DNA from: Stichopus chloronotus
Taxonomy: Eukaryota > Echinodermata > Holothuroidea > Aspidochirotida > Stichopodidae
Direction: 5' to 3'
NCBI GenBank assembly: GCA_021234535.1
Contig: CM037848.1
Location: 16,199,444 to 16,263,443 of the forward strand
Length of the DNA: 64,000 nt
This document shows positions 38,929-52,626 of this stretch, one piece after another (position 1 is the stretch's first letter; each line of letters opens with the position of its first letter). A model generated the notes under the pieces. It made no database searches. It was not told the DNA's origin and saw only the letters and a list, made by a program, of their open reading frames with translations. The translations under genes and the position numbers were made by a program.

Positions 38929-40220
38929 CCGTAGGCAGGGGAATCTATGCAGTCATGATGTCGTGTGTGGGTTTGTATGTGTGTGTGTGTGTGTGTGTAT
39001 GGGTGTGTGTGTGACGGTTGCTCGTAAACACTCTATCTCAAGAAGGGTAACTCTGAGTATTTTCATTGTTGGCATGTAGGTTGCCCATCTTGAGTAGATG
39101 ATCCCTATTGTTTTTGGTGTCCAAATCTTGCATATTAATGAGGTTATGGGGTAAAACATAAAAAGTTTTAAAACTGCCATAGTTCCTTATCCATGGGTCA
39201 GATTTGTTTTAAACTTGATAAGGTTGTCTGTTATTAACAGGTTCACCACCCTGTGAAATTTAATGCTTATCAATAGAGAGGAAGGGATAATTTTTCACTA
39301 TAAAACAATAACAATAGCCTAAACACCATTATTGTGGTTATTATAAACTACCGTACAAATATATATTGATCTACATTGTGCAATAGCAGGTGTTTATTCT
39401 CTCGCACACAGTTAACTCAATGGGATTGTTCCCTACAGTACTGCATTTGTAACTTAGTGAGTAACTTCTAGTGTGGGGGGCTAATAAGTTGTCCAGAGAG
39501 AGAGTCTTGGTATGGGAGGTCATGGGGTCAGATAGAAAAGCATGTAATGGAATGTTAATGGGTTTATAAAAAAATGAAGAAAATAAAAAAAAAACATCTG
39601 TTCTGTCATTTATTTGGATAATATCAATATCCAGAGGAACAGCTGGTAGCAGAACAAGGTTTCTTAACAATCAAATTGGAGTGCTTTCAATCATATTTCA
39701 CAATGTCGGAAAAGATGGAGGAAGCAAAAATATTGCGGAGGAATCATAACTTAGGGTCAACTTACCAGGACTTTGAGTGTGTTAAAAGCTACTTGTAACA
39801 AGGAAGAAATTATCCTGGTGGTTTACGAAGAATTTTGAGGTAAATATGGCAGACAAGCTGAGTTCAGATGAGTAAGGTTGAGTTATTTGATTCAACTAAC
39901 AACAGGCAAGACTAGAAGCAGCATTGATTACTTGTGTGTTTCTTGGAGCTCAGAGATAATGTTGACTGATTTCATACCGTACTCATACTGTACTTGATGT
40001 GTGGGTTGTATGGCATGGGTAGGTGATCCCTATTGCTTTTGGTGGACATCAAATGTCACAGTCATTTTAGGTCACCAAAATAAAGGTCATTTTGGGTTAA
40101 AGGCTTGTGGTGTATCAAGAAAAATAACTGCAGTTGATCTTATACTTGTCATTTGAATAATTCATGTTTGTTGTAATATAACCATGTAGCAAGGAATCAC
40201 AAAGCCTTTTGACTTTCTGG
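38929..40220 (+). mobile_element. HINE-like element, copy C, with unrelated interior
   Basis: The left end is TGATTCCTTGCC with its hairpin (GTA loop) and a long TG microsatellite (about 38965-39012). One partial core unit follows, to about 39118. The right end (about 39945-40220) has the unique tail, AGCAAGGAATC, the 3' hairpin with one mismatch, CTGG and TT. About 800 bp between (39120-39940) has no 145-bp repeats and no match to copies A or B. It is either a captured or inserted segment or a different subfamily core. Confidence 0.7.
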
Positions 40221-42610
40221 TTACAAGTCCTGGCAATGGGCTCAAGTCGTTGTCTTTCTATAACGCCAATACTGTAAACACATTCTCATATTTCCTGCCA
40301 CTGATTTATGTATTTCTGACGAGGAGGGCCTCTTCTCGACGTTCCCTCGTAAAAAAGTAGTCGGTTGGAGACCGGACGGAGTTAAAAAGCGGTTAGAAAT
40401 TGAAATTGAAGGTCAAATTGCGTAGAAAAACGAGATAGAGAAGCGATTAAATACGTCGAAGAATATCATACAGATTTGCTATGGAATGAGAGGGAGGGAG
40501 AGAGAGGGGGGGGGGGGAGTGGAAGCGGGGGTTTGTCGTCTCTAACCTTAATTCAAACTGTAGTTTTCCTCATCAGCTTTATGATCATCATGAACAGGAA
40601 GAGGACATAATTTCAATTTCTGTACTGTTCATTCATTTTTATGCAGACCAGACGGAGGTTGAAGACCATTTAGAAAACTAATGCTACTACTAATGCTATT
40701 TAATTTTTAATATCTCTCCCCCCCCCCCCTTTTTTTTATTTTTTACTAATTTAGGCCCAAGCCCCAAATAGAATATTTTATCAGTTAACTCTACTCCCCA
40801 CACTGATCATGTGGAAGTCGACGATATCAATTAGAGGTAATTTATAACTACGACGATGTTTTATACAGTCATGGTTGGACGCTTTAAAGGATGTCTAATC
40901 AGGGATGTTGCCATACAGACTTCAATATAGCGAATCAAGCATGACGCTAGGAGGAAGGGAAGCCAAATTGGACTTAGATGACGATAGATAATGGTCTATG
41001 TGTACTTCATGGGGAGTCCATTTTGGAGCCGGGTTGGGATTTTTTCCATCGTAATTACAATCCTATTGTAACTTTATAACAGGATCAAAACAAGGATGTC
41101 CTTGATCGTCTGATCGTCGATGGTTTATTTTAAGGATCAAAGACACATCTATCTACCAAGTCCCCCCCCCCCCCCGTACAGTCAATATCTTGTCATACTG
41201 CCTGATCAACGTCTGAACATGTCCAGTAATAGAAATTACTATTATATGCCGCCCGTGATTTAGTACCTTACAGGAAATTACATTCCTTTCTTACTTCATG
41301 TCTGCTCAGTTTTCCTACAGAAGACTTTGTCTTCCTCCTCAATCATGCTTTGCCTGTCTTTATAGTAACACCTCGCTTTTAAAAAACCTTTCAAGAAATA
41401 AGTATAGAAGCTGTCAAACCTGCATCGGTGCTACTCTTTTTTACCCCACAGCCACGCCACAGAACTTCACGAACCTATTCATCATATTGGAAATGAACTA
41501 GCGTTCCTAGCAATTTTGTCTGTCAGGGTAGCATTCCAGACTCTTGTATTGCATTTCAGTAAATGGGTTCAGTCACCTCGTTTCTCGCGGAATTTCAGGT
41601 TCACCAAAACAGCATCACGAATACACATAATAGTCATCTGCTGTATGGCTGCTATTGCCTATCGACCATTGTTTCTGTCAGTTTAGTAGTTTACCCTACT
41701 ATACTGTACAGCAAGCAAGAAAGGGTAAACAGCACCTTCTCACCTGTACACGTACTATTTGAAAAAAAAAAGAGAGATAGACACAATACAAAAAAAGAGA
41801 TAGGAACAATGCAGTGGCCGAACACATCCCCCCCCCCCATCCTCGCGATTAAACTACTGATGATGTATTTCATTACCTAAGTACGTCATTAGTGACGTCA
41901 TGACTATCCACCAGTTGCTGTAATAAACTGTATCGCTGTAATCAGCCCATTATCGGTATCAGTAAGTACCTTGCATCGGTAAGACATGCACCAAAAGTGA
42001 GTTACCATATTATAATTCAATGAGTTGCTGATTTCATTTTGCACTGTGTTTATTATAAAGCAGAGACGGACACGCTCACCGTCGAAGGGGGGGGGGGGGT
42101 TATAAAGGGAGGGAGTGTCAACCTCCCCTTCTGATAAATTTGCTTCATGGGGCTTTCGCTACCACATTTTTAAATACACACATGCACACACATGCCCAGA
42201 CCTCAGATAGAAGATCCACGGTGCAGTTTCCATGTTACCCTATGCATCCATTATGGTTCATATTTACGTAAGATCCAGATGTGGGAAGTAAATCCTTCCT
42301 CTTGTCTGGAATTACACTTAGTCTTCCCGATGGGGGGGGGGGGTACTGGTGAGTCCAGAAAAAAATAATGTTATAAGGTCAATATGTTCTAGTAGAACAA
42401 GTCACTTTGTGATTGCAGAAAGTTGTCAACGAAGCAAATCCCTGCATATGTTTCATCCTATGTGCGTCACTATCGCTAATTTTTATGCACGTGAATCCAA
42501 TCTTAGGGCAATGAGACCCTAGAAATAATTATTCAATACGGGAGGATGTCGCAAAGAATGGCACGTATGCATGTGCGCACATCCAAGGTATGGTTACAAC
42601 CGGCAAGCAA

Positions 42611-42622
42611 TGACGTCACGTG
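42611..42622. promoter_or_regulatory. Overlapping CRE and E-box words
   Basis: TGACGTCA (42611-42618) overlaps CACGTG (42617-42622). Both are palindromic transcription-factor core words. No nearby gene start supports function. Confidence 0.3.
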
Positions 42623-45600
42623 CCATGTATATACGTGATGGACCGGATTACACAGCGTGAAACCTAGATGGCAAATTTCTTACTGAATGTCAGAACTGTG
42701 ACTTTCGAAGCAAATTATTCAACTTCACGTGATTTAATAATTTTTAGTGAGGTACATCACCTAAAAATAGCTTATATTGACTAGGAGAGGGAGAAGCATA
42801 CATGGTTTACCGGAAGGAGAGGGGGGGGTTGAAGAGCAGCAAAGAGTTGCAAGAAGAATTGCAAAAAAACTTTATTAATATATTATCCCCAAGGGACAAC
42901 CTAACGTCTGCATGGTGTAATATTTGATGTACTGAATACGTGTTTATATTTCGCTTCCAGTGGCAGATTAACGGTAATCACACCGATTACCTCACAGACA
43001 CACCAGTCAAATACTACAGTATAACTGTAGATGATCCCGTTTCTAACTAGTCCTATGGAGAGTTAAAATTGTTTGAATAATTTGATTACATTTTAAGTTG
43101 AACACTTCGTAATTTATTTTCATATTTCATTATTTTTCATCATGAGTATAGTAGTGGGTGCAAACTCTCTGTCACTAATTGTTCTCTTTATCTTATTTTC
43201 GGAGTGACATTCACCTTTCGTTTCTGAATAAAAACGATAAAATTTGTTTCAAATGCATGCATTTTTTTACACTTTTTATATTAAGGGCGCCAGCGGAAAG
43301 ACATTTCTATTCCAAATTAACAAGAATCAAGCAATGACGTATGCCGGGCTATCGAGAGGTATAGAGTGATGAATTGATAACGTATTGCCCGTATACTTGA
43401 TCGTAAGCTCGCTGCAAGACACAATTAACTAGACATAACACACACCGGAGATTTAATATTAATGTATAGCCAAGAGACAAATGATTTAGAACGAGAAAAG
43501 TGACTATAAGGCCCAAAGGTGTGATGCTGCTCCGTACACTAATGCTGGGGAATTTTTTTACTCCTTACAGAGGATTGCCGTTTTTTTTTTTCTTTAATCG
43601 AACGAAGAAAAAAATGAATTCGTTAATTGAAATCTTGTCACATGGGACGCAGAATTCACAGAAGTATTTGTTGGTTTTATTATGGTATTGTGTGAGTAGA
43701 GAGCTATAATCATTTTATTCCTCATACATTCTCGTTCTTTTTGTTTTTATACCACATGACGTTGATTGCCTTCTGCTGCTGGTAGCGAGCTTTAGTGTAC
43801 TGAGGTGCTTTGATGATGACCATGCATGCACTGATGCAGCTGTCACAACACAATGTAACTAGACCAGGACACATTGCCAGAAGGCAGTGCGCACACCCCC
43901 TGTCCCCCCCCCCCACTCGCCCAAAACTTAAGTGAAAATCCCCAGGGAACCCGCCAAACCCTGCCACATTAGCTTCCGCTCGGCCGAAAGAAAAAGTGAC
44001 AACAGACTGCTGCCATTTGAAATAGGACGAGATACCATCTTTTAGTTTGGCTTGGCACAGTCTTGCATTATTTATTATTCTAATTATCAAAAATTTTGTA
44101 GGTGAAGTTAATCCCCATACCCTGAAACTCTCCCCTAGCGATGACTTCTCGAGCGCGTAATTGCTTTTCGCGTATCCGCCCAGCCACCTGCACCCCCGCC
44201 CCTCCCTCTTCCTTGAAAATCTGTGGAGAACACTGTAAAGGGACGTGTAGAATTGACCAGTTAACTGAATGATTGTATACTGCACACGACAAAATGACCA
44301 GGATTTATCAGTGCCGTGATACATAGTTACATTTTATTATACGTCCAATCATTGCGTCTGTAACTAGATCTAAGTGGTGCATTCGACATTTTCGTATTGC
44401 TTAAATATTTCAGCACTTCATCCAGGAGAAGAAATTTGGGAAGTAAGTTTGGCTTTCATTGTATTTACCTACTCTTCCCCCCCCCCCCCCCTTATTTAAG
44501 ACGGACTGCTGATGAATGCGATTCAGTAATTCTTCATTGCAAGATATAATGTGGCTTTTTGGAGCAGGCATTTGGTTTTGTCATTTGAAACTATGCACAT
44601 AATATTCTCAATATTCTGAGAACATAATTGCATTAATTGTGAGCGAGGGGCAGAAGGGTGTTCAATATGAAGAGATATGGGGCCCATTATTATACTGTCA
44701 CCTCGGCGTTGTCTGTCATTTTGCCCTTTTTTCTCTCAGTCTCTCCATCTCTCTCTCTCTCTCTATTTTTCTTTTCCCGCCAAAATGAAAATAACCCTCT
44801 CGCGCAGCCCATTCATAATAAATGAACCGTGCTCGGATACTTAATGATAAATCAATATAGGATGATTGGATATAACTCCTCCTCCTCCGCTGCTTCTTTC
44901 AAGGGTCTTGGATGCATCATTTAAACCATCAAAGTTGGCCAACCGTGCCAGAAAAGTTATCCCCGACAACTTTAAGGTCTTCTGCTATCATTCGTAATCA
45001 AAGAGGGAAGTTCGTCACAAGTTGATGCATCTGGTTATTTCATCTTTCTGAAGGCGAGGATTAATCTTACCACACAACTCCCATCAATTGTCCTAACCGA
45101 TTCAGTCAAATGACTCATCTCACTCTGCAAAGGTGTTTCGTGCATGATTTTCACACGCAATGTACGGAGCCTCATAATTAACAATAGCTCCACAAAAACG
45201 TTACTGTGGAAATGTCTCCAATTAATCATTTTAAGTCCAATATTGCAGGGTACGTTAATGTTCATTCTCAATTCTGAAGGGTTACAATTTACGCGTTTTC
45301 GGCCTCTTTATTGACCATTACATTTGTCAACTACTTTATGCAACTTCCAGTGAACTTTGACCTGCTGTGTCAAATTTGTATTGCTGAAACCTCTTTTCGT
45401 CACAGCATAAATCATTGAAAACTCTTATTTTGTATACTATGTACATATTTTTTGTGAGCTGGAGTGGTTACATATTCACCCTGGAAAACATTGACATATA
45501 CTGGCCTACCTACGATAATGTACTAGGCATTTTGCGCGGTACAATTTCATTTGGTGGGTACTCAAGTATTGCCATTTGCCAGACAACTTGAAATTCTGTA

Positions 45601-45624
45601 TGTTGGTAAAACATAACCCACCAC

Positions 45625-45646
45625 AAAAAAAAAAAAAAAAAAAAAA
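45625..45646. repeat. A22 homopolymer
   Basis: Uninterrupted run of about 22 A. No retroposon body is recognised upstream. Confidence 0.9.
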
Positions 45647-48600
45647 TGAACTCGTAGCTAAATATGATTCATTGATCTCATACTGAAATCAGATGATTGA
45701 AAAGAACCCTACAGTGATAGCTAATATTTGTATCTAAAGTGAGCGCAATGACGAGGGAACCACGTATTGTAAGTGTGCAAACTATTTCAATTGTCACAAA
45801 TCAAAAGTGTCTGGTGCGATGTTTCGTTCCCTTGGCAGCCTGTTACAATTTTTGTGTTTTAATTTTGTGACTAGTGAAACAATATATTCTACCGTAGTCC
45901 ATGGCAACCATTGCAGCCATCTAGTTTTTTATTTAAAAAAAGGAATAAACAGGGTATATCAAAATAGTGGTACCTTTTAAAGCTAAAACATCGTCTGTGA
46001 CGATTTCCGTATATGTACCACATCTTATAGCCACTGCAACCACGGTACCTGCATGTTCGTCATCTGCTGCAGTATCTGAATAGCAGATGCAACCATGGGA
46101 CTGAATTTGACCGAATTCCGTCTGTTGTGAGCGTAATGTGGAATGTAGGGTAAACAGTAAGAACTTATTTTATTATTATGATGATGATAATTCTATGAAT
46201 TTGAATGACGATAAAACGAGATAATGTAATGATGACGTAATTGTATGTAACAACAATTTAATTCGAGATGTGCCCATGACGACACATTTAAGACTGTGCA
46301 CCCCCCCCCCCCCCCCACCTCCCATATCTCTCTTGTTATGAATCTATGCACAGGCCAATGTCAAAACTTTTTGCAACCCGAAGACACAATAATTAATGGA
46401 TTTCTATGAAAGAGTTGTTTAGGCGTGTTAATTACCGCTGCATGGAGCGACTTCTTTATCACGCAATAGACTCGTTAATATTTGTTATGACGAGCGCTAT
46501 GCTTTCCACGGATTTATTGTCTGATTCCTGTCTTAACTGTAATTAGGTAAACCTAAATTCTTACCCTTTGCACTTTAAGTTAAGATGGCTGGGATGTGTG
46601 TCTTTCGTCGAACCGATTTAATCTCCAACACAGACGGGCTTACGATCTTAATTAAACTCATACATTCCCTATGAACTCTCTATGTTAGAGTGGAAGCACT
46701 GTGGAATGTTTATTACGTATGTGTTCCAGATGTCAGCTGGCCAACCTTCGATCAAACCTCAGAAATAGCAGAACAAACCTCCGGTATACGATACTTTTTT
46801 TTTTATAAAGGGCGGGGAGATGAATAGGAGGTAGCGTCTTGGGATGGTGGAGAACCAGTCTGGTATCATGTTTCTTTTGTACTTTAATCGATATGATAAC
46901 GTTCCTTAGATCTTAACTTGGGATGATATAATAACTCCCAACGCCTACAATTTTACTCTCCTCGTTCTTAGGTATACTTACAGTTACAGCTTTGTTGGGC
47001 TTATATGTGTTGGCTATATTTAGAATGATACTCCCAAGTTTAAAGTTTAATGACAAATTACGCATTTAGTACTAATAAATTACACACATGTAGGGGTATG
47101 CAATGTTTTCACAAATTGAATCATTTCTGTATAGGACAGTAGGGACAGTCTTTTCAGTGTGTCTGGTTGTGACGTTCCTTTTGCTCAGAGAGAAATAAAA
47201 TGCCTATATATATAATTTAATTGATATCAACACATTATTGAACACACTGTTGAACGGTAGTAGCTGTAGGAAACACCTCAGGCCAGATTATGTTTTTTGT
47301 AACGTGAAGTTTTTCTTCCTAATTTTATGGCGAGAATGTCTATAAAGACATGTGGTGAGTATGTCATACCTTCTTCCAATATGGCCGTCAAAGGATTCCG
47401 ATCGAAATGTGACCGAGAGAATTGAATCTTTGAGGCTCGTGGGTACAAACATGTATTCCTCGTTTCCCCTTCAGCAATACAAGAGTTTGTTTCGCGAACG
47501 ATGAGACAATACTTTATCATTAGAACTCTCATGAACTTGGTAGTAATGTTAAAGGGGTTCGGTAGTCTTGATGAGAATCGGCTGTTTATGCAGGGTGTGT
47601 CTGGTTTCGAAAGTCAAAACAGTATCAGAACAAAGCTAATTGTCATGAACTATAGCACACTTCTTGTAATGAACTCGCCATTATTCCCTTCATCATCTTC
47701 AAGTGTAAGTTGTTTAACGTAGTCTTTAAAATAAAGTATCGGTATCAAACATTGCGTTTGGCAAGTAGTGTGAAAAGGCGTAAGTTCAATATTGGCAGGG
47801 GGTGGGTTGGGCAGGGGAACGTGCCCCTCTGGAAAACAGTTGTGCCCCCATGTGCCACTTAATTAAGATTCAGGATTTAAAAAAAAAACGGTAGTCACTT
47901 GTCATAGCATTTGACTAGCAGGTTTCACATCGTTTGATTCTTGTTAATCGGAGCCCATAGCTTCGATTCTTGGATTTACTCAGCTCGTCGTGTGATTTTT
48001 TTTTTCTCATTTCACACACGTTGGTGCCCACCGAAAAGTTGCGTTATATTTTCTTGGGCATACACGTAAAGTGCAGATTCACTGTGAAGGTGAAAGTGAC
48101 GCAGATATTCGTTTTGTTTCATTAAGTGCTAATCGCCATTTTAGCTTGCTAGCCATGTCCTTTGAATTTTATAATAGTGTGTAACACCGAGCACCTTTTG
48201 AAATATCACCGACTTTCACTTAGGGAAAATAGGGGGGATTTGATTGATTGCTTCAAGTCGTTTCTATGTACCCAGTAGCACTCTGTGCATGCTAGCTTCG
48301 AACTGGTACTGACAGTGACACATGCAGCTAATGCACAAGTTGCCTGGTAGTCGTACGTACGGATATCGCATATGTATACTACCATGCTACATAAACGACT
48401 AACACATATCTTAGTGGACCATGGTGTTCCTTCTTTGCACTTCGCTACTTGAAAAAGTATCATTACCGTCAGAATCGTTGCTGGCGGAGTATATTAGGCC
48501 TAGTGTTATTGCCGTTACGGTTTGAACCAAGTTTGTTGGTTAATTTAAATGCAGGCATTACTTGGCATTTGTGGGTTTTCTTTCACTAGTCTATGGTGGT

Positions 48601-49135
48601 GTTTCGTGTGCGTTACCAGAGCCATCTAGAACAGGCCTAAACTTTGTGTTACAGTTTATCAATCTCACTTTCGATACATGTTACCTCGTAGTCTATAGGT
48701 TATACATGGTACTGTGTTACTGGGCGGATGAGTACAACCAGGAGTGCAACATATATGTCCACAGCAACAATGGGCTTCGATGTACATGCCCAAAAGTTTA
48801 ATTCTTCTAGTTTAGTCAAAGAATTTGCATTTTCTGTACATGGCGAGATCCGCTCATCTAACGAAATGTATGGTGAAAAATAGTATGTGAAGTGTGAACA
48901 TCTTTATTGGCAATTCCGTTCACAAACCTCGCTACAAATGTTTCCTGTTCCACGGTACTGTGAACGAGAACAGTGACTTATCTAAATTTTATCTGAAGTT
49001 ACCATACTGTGGTAATATGTCCAACATAATTGCTAGATCTATTCCTGAGACCTTCTAACGTTTCATTAATGTAGAACTACTAATATCTTCCAGATGTTCA
49101 AAAATTGGTTCATTTTTCAAGGTTAAGGACAAAAT

Positions 49136-49216
49136 TCGACAATTTGCAAATTTTTGTCGAGATAACGAGTGAGCGTAAATCGGTCACTCGATAATTTGCA
49201 AAATTTTGTCGAGATA
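49136..49216. repeat. Two tandem hairpin units
   Basis: TCGACAA and TTGTCGA (49136-49160) pair around TTTGCAAATTT. A second, diverged unit with the same TTTGCAAA centre and TTGTCGAGATAA end begins about 52 bp later. Confidence 0.6.
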
Positions 49217-51636
49217 ATAAGTTATTCTAACACGATAACTTTACATCTCGCATGTCACCTTATGTCATTGAATGTGTCGTGAGCAAATTTTATAGAATGC
49301 AAAGTTTGGTTACATAACGCTAGGGGCTCCTTTGTGGCGAAACCCTCTGTAAAGGAACCCCAGATAACACGAGTGTCTGGTGCACTCATTTGTTATCCAA
49401 AACATCCAGGAAAAATGTCCATATTAGTTTCATTTGAAAGCTGGAAGCGTTCAAATGACGAACATACAACTGCCATTCATGTTTAGTTTTGAACACCGAA
49501 AAAAATGTTATGAAGGGTGGAATGGGAAAGTTTTTTTTTAAAAAAGTACCCAAACTCGATAACTTGAGGTTACAACGGGACCGTTCTTCGAACTCCGTGA
49601 CGTCATAAAAGATTGACAGGGACTTGACGCAAATAATGTCCCTAGACGGAGACATTCAAGGTCCACTGCTGAAAAGGCTGGTGCCCATATTGATTAATCA
49701 ATTAATTGATTGTCAATCTATACGACAGTAATTGCCCGTCCTTTCATTTGACATGTTATCAGTGACATTCAGCTAAGGTGATGGAACATTGAAACAACTA
49801 CTCTGTGTATCATTCATGTGTAATTGCCCTTGTAATTTCTTCAAGTGGTGAAGGATAACAGCTGTATAATAAGAATATCTCACGACCGAATCAATCGATA
49901 AATCAATGGATCAATCAATATGTTTCCAGAAAGAGCAATCCAAATGCATGGAGTGTCAATATGGGCACTCATGTATAGCTATAGTGGTTATGAAATATCC
50001 TTCGTGGTCCCAGCTACCGCACGGTTCACCCAGACGTAACGATTTAACGTTATAATATATAGCAAAACTGTCGCTGGTTCATGGATACACAAAACTGACC
50101 CATCCGTTAATCAGGTTATGTTGATAAGTCATTAATTATCCACATGTTGAAGTAATTATACCATCCATAAATTCCGTTTTTTATTATTCCAGGTTGTGGG
50201 GGGGGGGGGATCTGCTACTACACAGGATGTTGATGTATTCTGGGTCAATGTCAAGTACTACTACCTGTATTACGCGCTCACTGAAATATACTAGAAATCC
50301 ATGCTTGGGTGTTACAAAGACTTAAAATTACACCCTTCACAATGCACAAAATGATGGCGTCGCATGATAGGACGAATTCATATAATTTGTAGCAAAGCTT
50401 CAAAAGATTAAAAAAAAAGAGGACTAAACAATTTAGCCTGAAGATGCTCATTTTGTGACCAGTTTGGTGACGAAACCGTGCAATCGTACAGAGCTGTGTG
50501 TCTTAGTAAATGTCAGACAAAGTTGGTTTGATTGTCAGTCCGCAACACCTTATAATGACCCACGTGTTCTGGGATACTTACTCAGCCTTCTATTACACAT
50601 AAACTGTACCATGCATATACCACTAACATATCCGAGCGTTGTAAGAGCTGATTTCATCTCTAACAAGTTAATACATTACACATGTTAAAAAAAAGTTCTC
50701 AAATTTTACAGTTGTGAATATGGAGTTAACCTTTTATCTTAATACACTGCCTCAAATTTGAAAAAAAAACGTAGTTGTAATAGCAGTAATTCATTACAAA
50801 TGCAATGAACAAATGGAGCAAAATACCGTTACAATTTTAGCCATTCAGGCGAGAGGGAATCGCGAAATTTTATCAAATGACACGACTTGTCATTCTTGCC
50901 TTTCATGTTTCGTGTCTCTTCACGTCTCAATATGTAAAAAATGTAACTCTATATACGTTGTATACATTAGCATCAGACTTAGGACAATAATGATAATTGC
51001 ATTACATATCCACAACGCTCCATTTGATATCAACAGGTTCCTTACGTTTGTACATTACTATACTGACTTACTTGTTCATTCTTGTAGTCACATGCACGCG
51101 GCGCTATGATTAACAACTCCGTGTAACACTATTGTGCTACAATGTTATACAATTTTACACCATGTTACACAATTGTGTCACACACCTATGCACCCTTACC
51201 ACGGACGTACCTTCCTAGAGGCACACAGTTGGTCCACTGATTGTTTTGATGAACATGTAAGTTAGAAGTTGAAGGTGATAGGCCAACTCTTCACATGACG
51301 TCATTCATTCAATATTTGAACGTTGCCTGCTGAGTGTATCAGTGGAATGTGTGTCCTATTGTGTTGACGGAAACCAGATCTGGATTTGCACTTCGAGTTT
51401 CTTTTGTACTTTTTTTCGGATTATCAAAATAGTTCAGTTGCCTTTCAGATTTCTGAAAATATGGATCGGATGTACTTGACGTAGGATAATAAGTGAGAAT
51501 GGCGTTGTTGATTGGTGAGAGTGATGGGGGTGATGTGCAATAGAAGTGAAAGTAATGTATCTGACCGAAGACAGGAGCAGTGGCTGGTGGTATCAGTTTT
51601 ATAGTCTGTTTATAGACTAGCTACTTATTGTCCCAG
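49217..51636. other. Non-coding intronic stretch
   Basis: No gene supported. Holds a G12 run (50198-50209), clusters of TGATT/AATCA words (49690-49716, 49886-49920) and a perfect palindrome ACACAATTGTGT (51167-51178). Confidence 0.45.
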
Positions 51637-51910
51637 ACAGTTCTATCTCCGAACCACTTACAACTAGCCCTGAAACTGTCTGAAATTCATCCTTGTGCAA
51701 ACGCAATCCTACTTTTAAGCGCCGCAAATCCTGGTGACCGTAGAACGAACACACGTTTAATCAAAACACTCATCCCCTGTGTATGTCGTGTAATATCTGC
51801 TACTCGGCAGCTTATAAATTTGCCGTCAATCGAAGAGCAGAACCAATTGAGAATTTTGCTCACTCCTTTACTCAAAATGTAGCTTGTGGGTGATTGGGTG
51901 ACTGTCTTTA
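51637..51910 (+). repeat. Unclassified dispersed repeat C, copy 1
   Basis: Aligns with about 63463-63700. The clearest shared block is AATTTGC, GTCAATC, AAGAGCAGAACCA, TTGA, then a TGTAGCTTG or TATAGCTTG word. It lies in the same orientation as its partner. Confidence 0.6.
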
Positions 51911-52626
51911 AACATCTATATGACCTTAGTCATCTTTGATCGACCGAAGTCTTTCTAAGATGTCTCGTGTGAGTGTATATCGACTTGGATCACTCTAGAC
52001 TGTCCATATAACAAGTGGTTTCACTGTCAACATATCTGAATTACTGCTTACGAACCAGAGTTAGCTGATACCTCCTACTGACTCACGTTAATCGAAATTT
52101 GGAAGCCTGAGGGTTCATCGAGGACCCTGTTGATCGGGGAGATTCGAACTTCGCCTACTCTTTCGATAAGTGTTCAGAGGGTAACGAGTCAGAGGGTAAC
52201 GAGGGTAAACTAGCCAATACTATATTGTCCAATCCTGTTCAGGGGACCGCCACCTATTAGGTCTCCATCCAATAGGCGAGAGTATATATATCCCCCAGTC
52301 TTTAGTCCCTTTCACAAAGCCTGGGAGGGGGTGAGGATTTGAAAAGCTCAGCAGCCCTCAGGTGCTAAGAGCAACCTGAAGCGGACGAGAACTGAATCAG
52401 GAACCCAATTTGAAATAAGCCGAAACCCCCAACCCCCCCCCCTCCCTCAGGACCATTGTGAAAAACTTTGCTGAACGAGTAATTTTGAGTCGCTCAAAAA
52501 TACCCAAGTTGTCCCACAGGGGACCAATAAATTGCAAGACGGACAGTGAAACCACCAAATCAACCCTTTATAATGTATATGAAATATATTGCTTATCAGT
52601 AATTATCTCTCGTAATGTCATTCCAG
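51911..52626. other. Intronic stretch just upstream of exon 2
   Basis: Contains a tandem CAGAGGGTAACGAG repeat (about 52176-52206), a promoter-like CCAAT plus TATA arrangement (listed separately) and a C10 run (52433-52442). Confidence 0.45.
52269..52291 (+). promoter_or_regulatory. CCAAT and TATA words upstream of exon 2
   Basis: CCAAT (52269-52273) is followed ten bases later by TATATATAT (52283-52291), about 340 bp before exon 2. A start from here would read through into exon 2, whose ATG at 52635 has a G at -3 and at +4. This could be an internal promoter or an element-derived one. No transcript evidence. Confidence 0.3.

Larger units (their letters stand above)
40221..49135. other. Long non-coding intronic stretch
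   Basis: No gene could be supported in about 8.9 kb. It holds many C or G runs (40506, 40718, 41162, 41828, 42087, 42332, 43904, 44477, 46301), a TC microsatellite (44740-44764) and A22 (45625-45646). The - strand frame of 200 codons at 43722-44324 crosses a C run and has no recognisable domain. Confidence 0.4.
19889..52626 (+). other. Intron 1 of the sulfotransferase gene (inferred)
   Basis: It begins GTAAGT and ends TCATTCCAG. At about 32.7 kb it holds a family 1 MITE, three HINE-like elements, the Penelope-like tail with its ribozyme candidate, a family 2 MITE, and copies of dispersed repeats A, B and C. No additional sulfotransferase-like coding sequence was seen inside it. Confidence 0.6.

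Noticed and set aside
43722..44324. - strand open frame of 200 codons
   Set aside because: Long only because it runs through C-rich sequence; glycine/arginine-rich chance translation, no domain, no homologous pattern.
45625..45646. A22 as the tail of a retroposed gene
   Set aside because: No coding remnant or SINE body upstream and no flanking target duplication could be seen.
48562..48801. Frame ending in a CNIYVHSNNGLRCTCP EGF-like string
   Set aside because: Cysteine spacing does not complete an EGF domain and there is no donor or acceptor pair. Probably chance.
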